From Lithospermum erythrorhizon (taxonomy: Eukaryota > Streptophyta > Magnoliopsida > Boraginales > Boraginaceae): a DNA stretch of 64,000 nt. The stretch covers positions 35,770 through 99,769 of the forward strand of contig JADFUC010000484.1 of NCBI GenBank assembly GCA_019722365.1, in the 5' to 3' direction. The translations under genes and the position numbers were made by a program. Below, in pieces: positions 12,700-26,295 of this stretch (position 1 is the stretch's first letter; each line of letters begins with the position of its first letter). Under the pieces are notes generated by a model, which saw only the letters and a list, made by a program, of their open reading frames with translations, was not told where the DNA came from and made no database searches.

Positions 12700-15370
12700 T
12701 ACTCAGAGAATGGAGGCAGTACCTACTATATGGCACTTGATGTCGCTGTGTTTGATTACGGAGCCCTGCGGTCATATATATCTCTAAACTTTGCTAAAAA
12801 ATTTATCTTTGAGATTCTGAACCAAAGAGTACCTTTAATAATAATGTCGCGGTGGGGAGATGGGTTAGAGGTAATTGGGGTTTATAGAAATTTCCCTTAA
12901 GTGATAATCATGTATTAGAAGTGGATACATTACCACTTTGAGTTGGATTTTGACTTGATTTTTGGGAATGGATTGGTTGGGAAAACACCGTCTTTAAATA
13001 AGTGTCACACGTAAGGAGATTGTGTTCTGCCCCGATAAGCATGAACTTCTGAGTTGTTGGGGATAGGAGAGTTTTACCATCTTGTTTGATCTTGAGTATT
13101 TAGGAAGCTCGTAAGTTATTGAACAAAGGGATGTATTGGGTATTTGGGTTATGTAGCAGTTGTGAAGAAAGATGAGCTAAGCTTGAAAATGTCCGGATTG
13201 TGAGAGGTCGAGGATGTGTTTCGAAGGTCGCTAGGACTACCTCGAGCAGAGATTGAATTTTCGATCCCGAGTAGTGCAGGAGCGGCTCCGATATCTATGG
13301 CGCCGTGCGAAATGGTCCCCGCGAGTTGAAGGAGTTGAACGCGGTTGCGGGGAGTTGTTGGAGAAGAGGGGTTTATGCGGGCGAGTTATTCTCCTTGGGG
13401 TGCTCTTAATTATTATTAAATCGAAGGATGGGTGATGAGGCTTTGTATTGATTACGGTAGTTGAACAAAGTGACTATTAAAATCGGTACCAGTTGCTTAA
13501 AGGATGGAAATGACCTTCGATCCAAGCTGAGGAATCTGAGTCTTTTCAAAAAATTGATTTAAGGTCTAGATATCACCAATTGATAATTAAAGATGATATA
13601 TCAAAATCGGCCTTTGAGCGAATGGACACTATGAGTTCTGGTGATGCCTTTTTTGATTTGACAAGCCAATGACTTTCATGCTTTGATGAACCGTATTTTT
13701 CGGAGTTCTTGGATAAGTTTGGTTATATATTTATTGATGACATCTTAGTATTCAAAGGTAAGTTGGAACATGGCGAGCATTTGAGGAAAGTAAAATCTTC
13801 TGGGTAAACAAGTTGTACTCTTACGGGTAAACAGTTGTACGCAAAGTTTTCAAAGTGTGAATTTTGGTTGGGAAAGGTACAATTCTTGGGTCATGTTATC
13901 TCGGAAGAGGGTGTTAGTGTGGACCCACAGAAGGTGGAAGCGGTGATGAATTAGGAGAGGCCTTGGTGGCGGGTGAGAAGTTTCTTGGGTTGTAGAGGCT
14001 ATTATAGAAATTCTACAAGACTTTTTGGTGTCATTTTGCTCCGTTGACCCAGAGATTGACAAGGAAAGTGTGCCATTTGTGTGGGAAGCGAAGAGTGTGA
14101 TGGGCATTTCAATGAGGCTGAAGAGGAGATTCAGCGCCCATTGTTGGCGCTCTGGGCGTCGGGGGCTAGAGGGTATGTGGTGTACATCGATGCTTCCACG
14201 TCGAGGGGTTAGAGGCTGGCGTATTGATGCAAAATGGGAAGGTAATCGCGTATGCTTCCACGGCAATTGAAGAATCATAGAAGAATTATCCTACCCGGTT
14301 GGAGTTGGCATGATTTTCTTCGCTTTGAGAATTTGGATCACCAGCTAGCTTGTATGGGGAGTTAATGCAGATATTCTGGTCACTTGAGAGTTTAGGAAGT
14401 ATATTACACCACATAGGGGAGCTGAATTTGAGACAACGAAGGTGGGCCGAGTTCACAGTGACTATGATGACGATTGAGTATCATCCGGGGAAAGTAAATG
14501 TAGTGGTGGATGCGCTTAAGCCGAAAAGGGAAGGCGAAGGGAACCAAGGGAGTGAGTTAAAGCAGTGCAAGGGTAAACTTTGAGGTTGGAGGCAGCTGGA
14601 TCCTTATTGGCTTTATATGAAGGTGAGACAGTATTGCTAGATAAAATAGGGAGAAATAAAAGAAAGATGAAAAGGTGCGAGGCATGATTGAGGAAGCGAA
14701 AGAGGAGGTAAACTGAGTTTATGGTGAGTGATGATGGTGATACTGCGATTGGGAGAAGCGAGTGGTTGTCTTGCTTGCGACCCTAAAAAGGGAATCTTGG
14801 ATGGCTTCGCAATCTTATATAATATGCGTCAAGGAAATGCGAAAATGTATCGAAATTGAAGCTGTTGGTGGCCGAGAATGAAGAAAGTACGTTTTGTGGC
14901 GAAGTGCTTAATTTGTCCAACGAGGTCAAGATTGACCATAAACCCATCCAGCGGGGTTCTTTGCATCTACCGATACTGAATGGGCGTGGGAGAAGATCAC
15001 TTAGTGGACTTTGTGTTTGGAGTTTCAAAACTGAGAAAATGATGGGATTTGGGTGATCGTAGACGGTATCTAAGATAGCTCATTTTCTACCTATTAAATC
15101 AACCATGGGCGGAGAAGTTGGTGAATGTATGTGGACCAAGTGGTGAGAGCTACGTGGGTGCCGGAGAGTATTGGTTTCGGATAGGGATCTGAGAGTTCGC
15201 CGAGGGTTTTTGGGGGAGGCTGGGAGGCATTGGGGACGAAGGTCAATTTGAGTCTGCGTTTCGTCCTGGGCGGACCCAGGTTGTCGAGATAACGATTCAA
15301 GCGTTGGAGGACATCTTGCAGGCTTGTGTGTTGGAGTTTCTGCAGTATGATAGGAGTTGAGAATTTCGAG
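12700..15370 (+). pseudogene. gypsy pol remnant: protease, RT, RNase H, integrase
   Basis: Protease: near 12,740-12,800 a VFDYGALRSYIS-like stretch corresponds to the DSGA active-site region. RT: at 13,556-13,800, sequence resembling the conserved finger-palm blocks ends in FIDDILVF, the catalytic aspartate pair. RNase H: near 14,170-14,280 a VYIDAS and KVIAYAS pattern, then IEYHPGKVN at 14,476-14,502. Integrase: a degenerate zinc-binding end (KCLIC near 14,905), the D,D core (WVIVDR-like near 15,050, SDRDLR near 15,177) and the glutamate region near 15,270. Each block needs frame changes to read. The sequence jumps from just after the integrase core to the element's 3' terminus, so the integrase C-terminus is deleted. 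Confidence 0.85.
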
Positions 15371-15398
15371 GGCGAAATTTTTTGCTAATTGAGTAGAA

Positions 15399-16871
15399 TG
15401 TAAAAATGTCGGTAATAACTCGTTAATTAATAAATTAAAATGTAGGATTTATCAACACAAGCTTGATAACATTATTTCACGTTTGAGTGGTATATAGTAA
15501 ATTGATATGTGATTATGTATACGTGTTATGAACTTATGCATTGGCGTAGTTGTGAATTTGGCCAAATGTTGTGTTGTTGATGGATTTGTAGATACATTAA
15601 GGTAGTATTATGTTACATACTTTTGTAGATTGTTGACTTGGAGTATATTATATTTTGCTCTCTTTAGAGAATGTTATTAGATTGTTTGCTTTGTTATTCT
15701 AAGGTTGGTAAGTTGTTGTGATGTTGGTTGAGTCGTGTGTGGTTGTCATAGTTTGGTATGTTTGGTGTGATGTTAGTTGTTAGTCTGTTTGGTTTCATAT
15801 AGAGTGGTCCACGCGTGATGGGGATGTGGGCACGTTAGGAGTCGCTTGTAGAGGTCGTTTGTGCGGATGGGGTGTGTTTTGTGATATTGTCCGGGTGATG
15901 AAGAGTGAGCTATCAGGAAAAAGGATATGATATGATGTTCTGTAAGATTAGCGAAGGGTGAGCCTATTTGGAAAAGGATATGATAACGATATTATGTTAT
16001 GTTCGTGGGTGAGAGCCCACGGAGAAGAACAACGGCTTGCTATAAATATCGGATAAGTTATTGTGTGCGTAGTCTTGCATGAGTATTGACATTGGGTGGA
16101 TGTCGGCTGCATGCAATGTCGATCTTTGTCATGAATAACACCTTTTTACGGGATGTTATATTGTTATTGTGTTATAGCTGGCTGTACTTGAGAGCTTATG
16201 TATTTTGTTTGCTTGAGTGTATGGCGTATCTACGGATATGTCACTAGAGATAATTGAGTCCTTTAAAGCATTATAAGTATTGATGATGGTTACTACTATT
16301 GTCCTATTTATGAATATGAGTATTCTTTTACCATATATATATACGTATACTCTATCGCTATGTTTTTATCTCTTGTGTGTATCTCATTCGGATGTGGGTA
16401 AGTTACCATCAGTGATATGTTTCCTTTAGGCATCAGAACACCCGCTAACCTCAGTTAGCCGGGTGCCTGGTGGCCCGGTTGAGTTACATTGGTATCTGGT
16501 GATTTTACTTAGGTGAGAGATGAGTGGCGAGGATCTCGGCGGGTCATCATTTGTTCTCATTCATTTTTCTTATGTACTCAAATTTCGTATTTTGGTTTTG
16601 GTGTTGAAAATGTATTAACTGTTTCATGGAGTATCTTGGTTTTGAAATTTTTATGAAATGGTATTTTGGATTTGTTTAGATGATGCCACGATGGTTAAAT
16701 TTTGTATGGAAACGTTTTGAGCTTTGAACTGTTTACTTTATCAAACTTCTGAGGTTTCTTGAGTTCAAAAAGGTTATTTTGCGTCAACCATCGTATGGTG
16801 ACTCGAGATATACAAGTTGATATAGCGACTGACCTCGAGGGAAATGCGACTTCGAGGAGAGATGGGTCTGA
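15399..16871 (+). repeat. 3' LTR of the gypsy element, 3' end damaged
   Basis: Starts TGTAAAAATGTCGGTAATAA, matching the 5' LTR start. Similarity continues to about GATGGGTC (16,860-16,868), after which the expected GTTACA terminus is absent and unrelated sequence follows. Confidence 0.8.
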
Positions 16872-19125
16872 GGAGCTTGATGGTTTTCTCAGATTGAAGT
16901 TAGTCGTCGGCTTTAGAAAACCTAATGTATTTTTTAAGTTTTTGGTTTTTAAAATTATAGGTAATTATTAATTTTTCTTTTTAAATGTTAAATCATAAAT
17001 TTTGTCATTATGATAATTGAATATAATCTTGAATGGCACTAAATTTGATTTATATTTTCCTTTAAATTATTTTCATTAATTGATAATTATTGAAATATTA
17101 TTTCATAGTAACTTTCAAATTTTGAATTTTGGATTAATTAGTTAAAATTAATTATTCCATGATTTAAGTGGTTGGTAATTATTGTAATAATTATCATTAA
17201 TCGTAATGTGAACATATTTAGAGGTAAAATTTATATTAATAGATAATTAGTATAAATAATGGGTAATTAATTGGTGAATTATGAGCACATTTAATTTTAT
17301 TTCATCTAATATATATGACATTAAGTGCATTTATTTATTTTAATATTTTACTATATATATTGTTATGGAATGGAAGGGAGGTATTTAGATATGACCCGTT
17401 TCATTTTATTTATTTCTGATTACGTCTGCAGAAATCATAAATGACTGTTGAGTCGTATTTCTTTTTATTCTTGTATTCATTTACCCACAAGCGTAAGTGA
17501 TGTCTAAGTTGGATTCTGATGCGTAGTATGTCTGTGGTGGCATTGAATGGCGTTTCCTGAAAGCGACGCAGAACTTCGAAGTTTCAAGGGAATTTGAAGA
17601 ATACAAGACTTGCACTTCTAAAGTAATATAATGGGAAACTATGTTGGCATTTCACTTGTTAGAGTGATGTAATAGGTCTAGGGTCATGTATATCTCTAAA
17701 TGTGTGTTATTTATTTATTTTTCATGTTGTGCGTGTTTCTTGAATATGTGCTATACATGCATAATTAAATGAAGTTAAAATAATATTAATCTCACCACTA
17801 AATTTAAGCAAGTATGAAGCCAATCTTAAAGTTGTGAAATCGGTTGCATCATCACGGGCACAACGTGATGGCGGTGTTATAGTTTGCCAATTTGATATGA
17901 CAATGGATCATGTTGAAGTGATTTCTACTAACGTTGTGGGCCTTCAGATGATCATTTCAAGTAGCTATTTGGTTTTAATTGGTGTATAGCCGGTGTTTTC
18001 GTGATACAAGTCAAGTAGGATCTTGTATGGTATGCTGGTAGCCTAAAAAGTTATGTAGTTTACCGTAATTGATTTGGTAACTTTACTATTGTGCGGATTT
18101 GGAAATGTATGCATTGTTGTCGTTTGAATACGGGCATAATAGACTTTAGTACCTTGCATATTACTTTTACATGGTGGTTGATAACCTACTATTATACTTG
18201 ATTCAAAATATATGCGGCGTTGCCGTTTGAATCAGTATAGTAAATCTTGGTACTTTGTACATGTTGTGAGATTTGAAGTATATTTACAATTCATTTTGTA
18301 AATATGTATGGATTATTTGAACTACACTATTTTATTTTAGGATTTGCATATTTTCTATTATGTTTGCATATTAAGTTTACCTATTTTATTCACCATTTAT
18401 TAAATATTAAATGCATTAAACATAATGTGAAATAAAATAAGTTAAGGAGAAATCGAATGACTTGTTGAAATAAGAAGAAGTGTTACAAACGCGTCTCCTT
18501 CAACCATTGCAATCGGTTGTATGCTAATAGAGATAAAACTTTAAATACCACAAACATTTAATACCGATTCGATCATGTTGATACGTTGCATGAACTTTTG
18601 GTTCAAGTGGAGCAAGTCACGTGATATGATTGAAGATAATTAATTTTGAGCTTCAATCGGAAATGTGATGATGCTATGAAGACCAATATGTCATATTATC
18701 TCTTAGCCCCAAACAAGCCTTAAATAATAAATAGTTTAATTTCTTTTATATAACTCAATTAGAAAAAAATATTGAATGATCTTCAATGTTATTGTATCTA
18801 TATATCAAAGACATGTGATTGAGTATTTAGTTTCTTTTAACATGATGAACATGGTTAAATTGGTGTGATGAAACAAACTCTTATAGTATGTTAAACCACA
18901 TAAGCAAGTTATTTATTTGGATTCTTACGTCCTTGTATAGTTGAGTGAACATGGAACTATAAGTTGAAGTTAATGATTCACTTCATTATTTCGAGGCTTT
19001 AAAGCGTAGAAGCAAGGATTTTTAAAGTAACATTTAGGAATTGAAAGTGAGATTTGATTAAACCTCATCTCAAATATTTTGTTGTCAACTATAATGTCTT
19101 GGCTAGGCTACCGTTATCAAGAACA
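16872..19125. other. AT-rich DNA without a recognised gene
   Basis: Nothing identifiable. Two details: an open stretch of about 60 codons without its own clear start at 17,808-17,989, of unknown meaning, and an imperfect local duplication of about 60 bp (18,109-18,171 and 18,207-18,266, sharing a TGCCGTTTGAAT-like core). It probably consists of old transposon remains. Confidence 0.5.
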
Positions 19126-19130
19126 CTAGT

Positions 19131-21624
19131 TGAAATAAGCCGTTCCCTTACAATTATTATGTTGATAGTATATAAGTTTCTCGGTGGAGTATTTCGGGGT
19201 GAAATTAAAAATTTCGAAGTTGAGTAGTGGAGAATTCAACAAATCGGTCGGTTGGTGGTATATTTCGGTTTGTGGTGGGACCCGGAGATAGTATAAATAA
19301 TTTTGGAATAATATCGATATATCGAGATGAGTATGAGATGAGTAGTAATATATGCCTCGGGGAATAACACAATGGAAATCGGTTTCGTTGAGATTTAAGT
19401 GCGGAAGGTGTAGAATTAACCGAAACCAAGCGGAACAGAATTTCTTCCCCTGTAAATATCCCACCTACCACCACTATCTCCATCCTCATCCAAAATAACT
19501 TCAACCCTCTTTGGCGAGAAAATTTGACCTCCATCCCCCCTCGAAATTTTCTTCCGTTTTCTACCATCGATTAATAAACTAGCTGAATCAAAGTGGTGGA
19601 TTTGCTTCTCCTCATCATCCTCATCATATCTAGGTAAGAAAGATCAAATCTTTTGAGATATTTCTTGAGTTTTGAAGGATTGACTTTTTATGGTTGTTAT
19701 TTTAGATGTGAATTTATTATGGCATAGAAATGTTATCAGTATCGTATAGGGGATTAAGCGGTGATTTTGAGTGATTATTGAGGTTAGAAGATGGTGTAAG
19801 TTGAGGGTTGACTTTTATTGACTTTTCTTAAATTCACTTTTAAATTGTAATATGGTTAGAGAACTTTAATATAGTTGTTTTGGGTATCTGATTATTGGTT
19901 TCGATATGGATAAGGAGGTGGGTTGAAATTTTGGGAAAAGTTCGTATAGCATTTAAGCGTTTGAATTGGAGGTTGTGTTAATGGATTAATTAGTTGTCAA
20001 TTGATTGTTGGATTGATTAGAATGTGCTTAAAGTGTTATTGTTGGGGTAATAAAGCGATGACGAATATTGAGATTTCTGAGAAGTTAGCGATTAGAATGT
20101 AGTTATATTTGGAATATTAAAGTGTATACCAATCTTGAGATAAGATGATTGCTAGGGTTGTAAATTTGAATCGTGAGGCCGTGGTATAACGCTCCGGGGC
20201 CATCTAAAAAGAGGTTATTCTACAAATGTGTTATAATGTATAATTTCCTTGAATAGGAGTTGAGTGCGGATGCAGCACGAGGACTTCTAGAGTCGTGTCT
20301 GCTTTGGGCTTGAGGTGAGTACAAATCTCACGATGGGGACCTTTCATATATATTATGTTGTATATATTACATGTGATATCTTGGGATTATTCTGATATGT
20401 GTATTGTGTGATTATGACTGATATTATGTGGAAATTGTGATTTCTGATTCATATTATGAAATAATTGAGATTTTGAGTTATATTATGAGATAATTGAGAT
20501 TATGATTCATATCATGAGATATTATTGATTATGATTTATATCATGGGATAGTTTTGAATATGATTCATGTTATGAGATTTTGTTATTTGTGTGATGTGTG
20601 TGGTGTGTCTTTGATGTGTTTGATTCTTTGTGTTACTTGCGGAGCGGTGGTGACCAGGCCGGGAGGTTTGGTGTGTGTGCATATTGTGTGGGTAGCCAGG
20701 TGGATTCGGAGGTTTGGTGTGATATGCACGATGAAGTGTAGCCTCGGTCGGGAGGATGGGGAGTGGAGGCCTGTCACGTTAATAATGAATTGGATTCTCG
20801 TATGTATTATTTGGAGGTGGATTCCTCGTATGTGTATTATTTGGGCGAGGGATTCTCGTGTGTATTATTTGGAGGTGGTTCTCGTGTGTGTATTATTTGG
20901 AGGTGGATTCTCGTGTGTATTATTTGGAGTGGATTCCTCGTTTGATGCCTTTATTGTCTTGGCTATTTCACCCGAATGAATATGCGATTAATTATGATTA
21001 TAAGCTCGTGTGTATAATTATTATGTGACATTGTATAAGAGGATTCTATGTGACTTGTGGACAGTTATTCGTGTGTGGCTGGTTGATGTATGGCATATGT
21101 CATATGAGTATGAATATGTATGGGGATCCAAGTCTGTGGTATTTGTATTTCGGCTTAATAGTGACTCCTGATACCACATGGTGGGCGTTTTATGCCCTGA
21201 GTTAGAGGTTGTCGAGGTTGTTGAGAAGGCTGCATTGATGAAGTACTTGATTGAAGATCGTAGATGAGAGCTGATTGGTGGCATAGGAATTCCTCGTCAG
21301 TCATTTCTCTTTTTTGTTGTCGATTTGTATTTTGTTAGACTTGGGTGTTGTATTTCATTGAAGAGTGCAGTTGTCGTACTTTCACACATGTTGTATTTTA
21401 GTTCTTGTGTATCTTTGAATTGTATAAGTATGGTGAATTTGTATTATGTTGTTCGTTGTTTTATTGTATATGTTGTTAGTTCACCACGATGGACAAAAGT
21501 ATATTTTTATTATTATTAATGTCAAATGAAATCTTTTTATGTTGTTATCCATCGATCGGTGACTACGGGTGTCTGGGTTGTTGATGACCTTAACCTCGGT
21601 GACACGACACAGGTAGTCGTTACA
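19131..21624 (+). mobile_element. Solo LTR flanked by a 5-bp target duplication
   Basis: Begins TGAAATAAG and ends TAGTCGTTACA. It is flanked on the left by CTAGT (19,126-19,130) and on the right by CTAGT (21,625-21,629). It aligns over its length to 57,616-59,950, which begins TGAAATAACC and ends GACGTTACA. There is no primer-binding site after it and no second LTR, so this is a solo LTR, the usual result of recombination between the two LTRs of one element. The frames at 20,554-20,979 and 20,763-20,945 lie in its tandem array and are not genes. Confidence 0.88.
20785..20945 (+). repeat. LTR-internal tandem array, unit about 30 bp
   Basis: About five imperfect units built on TATTATTTGGAGGTGGATTC. 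It sits in the part of the LTR that corresponds to the 65-bp arrays of the minus-strand family. A matching array is at about 59,135-59,275. Confidence 0.85.
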
Positions 21625-21867
21625 CTAGTTTTTGACTCACATAATTTAATCATAAATATGAGCCAAGTATAGTAGTAGTCAGAACTGACAAGATACAAAA
21701 GAAAGTTATCGAGCTCTTGTGTAATGATAGGCGAATCATTATAAGAAGCCTTGCTTGATTTAATTCTCCATGAAGGTGGTTGAGATTCTAAACTATTTTC
21801 TTTGCGCTTGTAGGTAAGAAATAGATGTCATGTTTGACATACACATTTCCATATCAGTGATTCGATT

Positions 21868-22138
21868 GAAACTTCATATGACTCGAATAAAACTTGCGTG
21901 ATAATCTTGAAAGATGAACTAAGTCCTTTCTTTACCAGACTTATTAGCGAGGTCCACTTAATCTAAATGAAGTTTGTATGTTTAAGGACACGCAGCGAGC
22001 GACAAGCGATTGAGTAATACTTATAGTTATGACTCGAACAAGACTTAGTATAATCTTGAAAAGATAAAATAAATCGACTCTTCTTAGACTTAGTGGGAGG
22101 TTCAGCAATCTAAATGAAGTTTGTATGTTCACATACAA
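21868..22138. repeat. Local tandem duplication, period about 150 bp
   Basis: Two imperfect copies (starting near 21,878 and 22,028) share ATGACTCGAA, then ATAATCTTGAAA-G-AT-A, then AATCTAAATGAAGTTTGTATG. No function is evident. Confidence 0.75.
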
Positions 22139-22956
22139 GTTAATTAAAGATTTGAGTCATTAGATGATACATCAAATTGATAATAGTATATAAAGGACCA
22201 TATGAGAATACTATCAAGTTACGAGTGAGGAAGTATCATCGATATAAGTGACATATCATCCGAAGAATGAGAGACATCATTCTAATCTTAAGCATTACTT
22301 GTTAAGTCGTAAATAAGGAATTATGTTTAATGAAGTTAAAACACAAATGGATGAGATCTTTCAATTTCATATACGAAAATTTTGTTCTAACCTTAGATGT
22401 GTCATTAGTTCATTGACACAAGTAAAGTTATTAACTAAATGTGGTTAGGCTTACAAAGAGAATGAAATAATTTCACATATTAAGGTTGCCTTTTTCCTTT
22501 AAACTAATTTATTAAATATTTGTGAGAACTGACTCGGGGTCAATGTTGATAAACAAACTTTGAAATGTCTCATATAGGATAAGTTAGTATTATGTCACTG
22601 TAGTAGACATAATTTAACACATATCCAAAGTTGATGTTAAGTCATTTTGTACATAACCAGAAGGAAGGTGGTATTTATTTCCATCATTTATAGTCTTTAT
22701 GATTTGTGTCATTATAGAGTCTTCATTATGAAGTACAAATAGTGAAAATAAATATGTGACTTGAATGCATTCAAGTGGCTCCGTAGGAGACACCAATCCA
22801 GTATTAGAACCCTTCGGTTATATCAAGGAGTGCCCACTCTTGATGTATTTAAAGCTAAATCTGATGTCCTGAGTAAGCGACATGAATAAATCATACTCCA
22901 ATAAATGACTTGAGGTCATTTAAATGAAATAAGATGTGAATACATGGGTTGAGTAT

Positions 22957-23050
22957 AAAGCTCTATTTTATCTTCTGGATGGTGATTCATCAGAAGTAAG
23001 AGCCCACTCTATTTTACCTTCTGGATGGTGAATCATTAGAAGTATGTGTA
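22957..23050. repeat. Short tandem duplication, about 50 bp
   Basis: CTCTATTTTA(T/C)CTTCTGGATG followed by GTGA(T/A)TCAT-AGAAGTA occurs twice in a row. Confidence 0.75.
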
Positions 23051-25357
23051 TTCTCATTAAATGGGCAATCGGTCGCTGAATGAAGGCGTTTAATCATACA
23101 TTTGGTTGAGAAACCAAGATTAAACATATTCATTAGTTGAGTATGCTCATGAATTTATTTCAAAATTTCTTATTGCTATTCCACGAAGTTGTAGCATGTA
23201 GGTCTAGCAGTGATCAAGAATGTTCCTAAGTATCGATGATGGATATTTGACATTGTTGTGGAACTACACATACCAGCAAGAATATAAAAGAAAGTTTCTA
23301 TATTACTAGAATCTTAAGTTTATTGCAAACTTAAGATTGAGTATAATGGAGTTAAATTCCTCACTTTTTATACTTGATGAAAATCAGAAGAATCGAGTGA
23401 TGAAGAACCTTGAGTTCCTTAAAGGTCGATAGGAGGCGTGTACATAAATGAAGTTTAATCGCTAAATATTGAAGAAATCTTCCTACAACCTTAAAAGGGT
23501 ATAGTAGTTATTAGATTCTTGTACATTTATGAGCCCAGCTGCATATATGTGACATATGCTATAATCAGTCACATTATATATATGTGAGCTTGCATATTGT
23601 TGCTTATTAAGTTTAAGATGTCATGAAGCTCGAGTGATTGAAATCTATAATAGATTAAATTCTATAAATAGACAAATTCTCTTATTTGAAAACCTTTCTT
23701 GCATTAGAGTCTAATCCCACTAGTAGGGCCTCTCATTAATAAGAGTGGTTGAAGTCTATTACATAGTAATATGATTCGCATAATAAAGTATCGAGGTAAG
23801 TAATGTTATGCTGTGACTGGCGTGGCATGAATTCCATTGATTGGAATTGTGAAGTTTTTCTTGAAGGTATTCAGGCTGATTGAATAAAGCAGTAGTAACT
23901 TTAAGAGAATAGAGGTAACTATAGTTACATGGAATGGATCAGATGTTGATCTTGTTTATGGCCGAGATGTGATAGTAATTATGGACAAGCATGCCGTATG
24001 AAAGCTATTAGCCAAAATTTAAATAATAAGACTGAGTCTAGTATGCTCGATGAGTAAACTAAAAGAAAACTTGAACTTAGTATTACAACTTGACCCGATC
24101 AATCGGTTTTTGTTAGTGATGTTGTTAAAAGAATATGCATTTGATAAGGCAGATGAGTTTTAACACCTTGAGTTGTCTTTAATAGCTACCCGATGGAACC
24201 CGAAGTGGTTGAAACCCATTTGATCATAGTAGATGCGTGACTATCGGGAACCATCTTAGTCATCAATGATTCCTTGGTTGAGAGACGGGTTGATGAATGT
24301 AAGGATGCTTGTATGTAGTATTCCAATAAAGGATGATTATAATCAACATCACTGTGGCACTACATCTGAAATGACCTAAGAATTCGCGAAGCTTAAAAGG
24401 ATCCGTGGATTTAAGCATGCATCTCGGAGATTGAATCGCTTCCTGATTCAACCAAGTTTGGTTTTCTGAGCTTAATGGAGGAAGCGAGAAGGCATTAAGC
24501 GAGATTGATGAATTTAGTTCATTCACTTTCTGAAATAAGTTAAGTAATTGATTAAAACAAAAGTTCATATGTATTTTAATATGATTGTTAACTAAACTAT
24601 ATGAATACGTAATTCATTCATACAGTTACCCATTATTTATTTCACAGGCCGTTGAAATATATAATATACATGTATTGTATCCTCGATGAGTGAAAAGTTA
24701 AATCCACAGGTTGAATACATGCTTTACAGAGAGGTAACATGAATTGTTGATTACGCCTCTTGAGCCTATAAATATAGGATAACCAAAGACATGAGTGGGA
24801 ATCTTTGATAGATTAGGGCAAAAAGCATCATATGACTAACATGGTGTTTTGATTAGTGATCTGGATTTGATACGTGTTAACAAGGGACTAGATCGATACC
24901 GTGGAGCTCACAGGTTACATGTTGGGAAGCTGGTTTGACGGCAATTCATAGAAGATATTTATATTTGTGTCCTATGATGTTCGTTTAGAATTTTAGGTTC
25001 GACAATTCTGAACCTCACAGGTATATAACTATACACGTGTTATATGAGCTCTGTGCTTTGACTATGACGAGCAATGCGCCAAGTGGGGATTATAACGGCA
25101 TATGTTGGGTCGCCTTGATGAATCTCTTGACAATTGTTGATATATTGTGAGGATTTATCCATCCTTGATATACAAAGAATATCTAGAACTCTCCTTTATG
25201 ATTGGTACTAATTGGTTTATGGGGCCTTATAAATGCTTATTCGAGTTCATACTCGGTAAAAAGTTGTGGGTTTTCGTGACCTGTGACATGGTTAGCCTAC
25301 GTTAGAGATGCGTGTTAAAAGGAATTGTAAATGTCGTCCAAGGGTGAAGTGGGGTGT

Positions 25358-26295
25358 TGGAAATCGATGAATATTGATTCCTTGTCTGCCATTGCGACAA
25401 TTGTATAGCGGTCATTTACGAGAGTGGTTAAATGTGATTCTTTGGAACTTAGTGTTCACCTTGGTAATTGTATATTACTACTTCGAGTTACAAAGTAATT
25501 TAAGAGGTTATGAGCGATTGCTAGATCTTACTCGTTAATAGATTATAATAATAGTAATTGGTCAAATTATTATTATTATGGCTACTATTATCTTAGCCTA
25601 GAAGGTCTAGCATGTCTGATGACGTTGAATTATATTTCATGTATAGAAATTAAACTACATTCCTAAATTAAGAGTTGATTGTAATCCTTGAATATATTCT
25701 CAAATTGAGAATTTTACATTGATGTAAAATAAAATTGGATGAACCGAATTAATTAATTAGTCAATTAGATTAATTCGATAGTTAATTGAGCTTGTTAGTA
25801 ACTTATTGATTACTATTAACAACAGTGTTGATTTTATAGCAGTTTAATTAAATCAAGCGAGTCGACTTATTAACCGTTCGGTTGGGCTTTAGACTAAATG
25901 ATGGACGTATATAGGTGATCATATCGTTTAATTTGATTTTATCATGAAACAAAGAAAATAAGCCTCCATTTCCTCCCAAGAATGGCCGAACCATTCAAGA
26001 ACAAGAATTGAAATTCTTGTCTTGAATTTTGTATCCAATCCCTTTAGTTCTAGCAAACTCAAGTGTGGGATTCAGTCTCTCTGGTGTGAACAGTAGAGGC
26101 ACTACGTTTGGGTGCTCGGCGATGGAATTCAAGGAGGTTTAGTAAGAAAGATTTGTAGATATCTTCGCCGGCATCACTTGTAAGTGTTACACATCATGTG
26201 TATTTATGAATTTAGATTAATCTATATCATTTTATTGGATCTGGGATGTATGATTTTTGGTATTTGTCATGAATGAAATTAATCACCCCAGATTA
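25358..26295 (+). repeat. Dispersed repeat copy 2, probable copia LTR
   Basis: Starts TGTTGGAA right after a polypurine tract and aligns from about 25,450 with window positions 1-835. The 3' boundary is set only by where the similarity ends, and no clear CA end or primer site follows. Copia assignment rests on the TGTTGG start and the polypurine tract. Confidence 0.55.

Larger units (their letters stand above)
10144..16871 (+). mobile_element. Decayed Ty3/gypsy LTR retrotransposon with gag-pol
   Basis: A complete arrangement is visible: LTR (10,144-11,267), primer-binding site, gag, protease, RT, RNase H, part of integrase, then a second LTR (from 15,399). Domain order PR-RT-RH-IN with integrase last identifies Ty3/gypsy. 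All coding parts are broken by frameshifts and stops, so it cannot be autonomous. The interior is short (4.1 kb) because the part of pol after the integrase core is missing. The 3' LTR lacks the final GTTACA. Confidence 0.85.
21630..25357. other. Decayed transposon-like DNA, no gene recognised
   Basis: AT-rich, with only short random frames. The right end (about 25,338-25,357) has a purine-rich tract, AGGGTGAAGTGGGG, immediately before TGTTGGAA. That is the arrangement at the end of a copia interior, so at least the right part is probably copia internal sequence. I cannot place integrase or RT blocks with confidence. Confidence 0.4.

Noticed and set aside
13850..14278. 142-residue minus-strand frame
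   Set aside because: It lies opposite the gypsy RT and RNase H remnant and reads as its complement.
20554..20979. 141-residue frame with repeated Trp/Ile/Cys-rich units
   Set aside because: It is the translation of the 30-bp tandem array inside the solo LTR.
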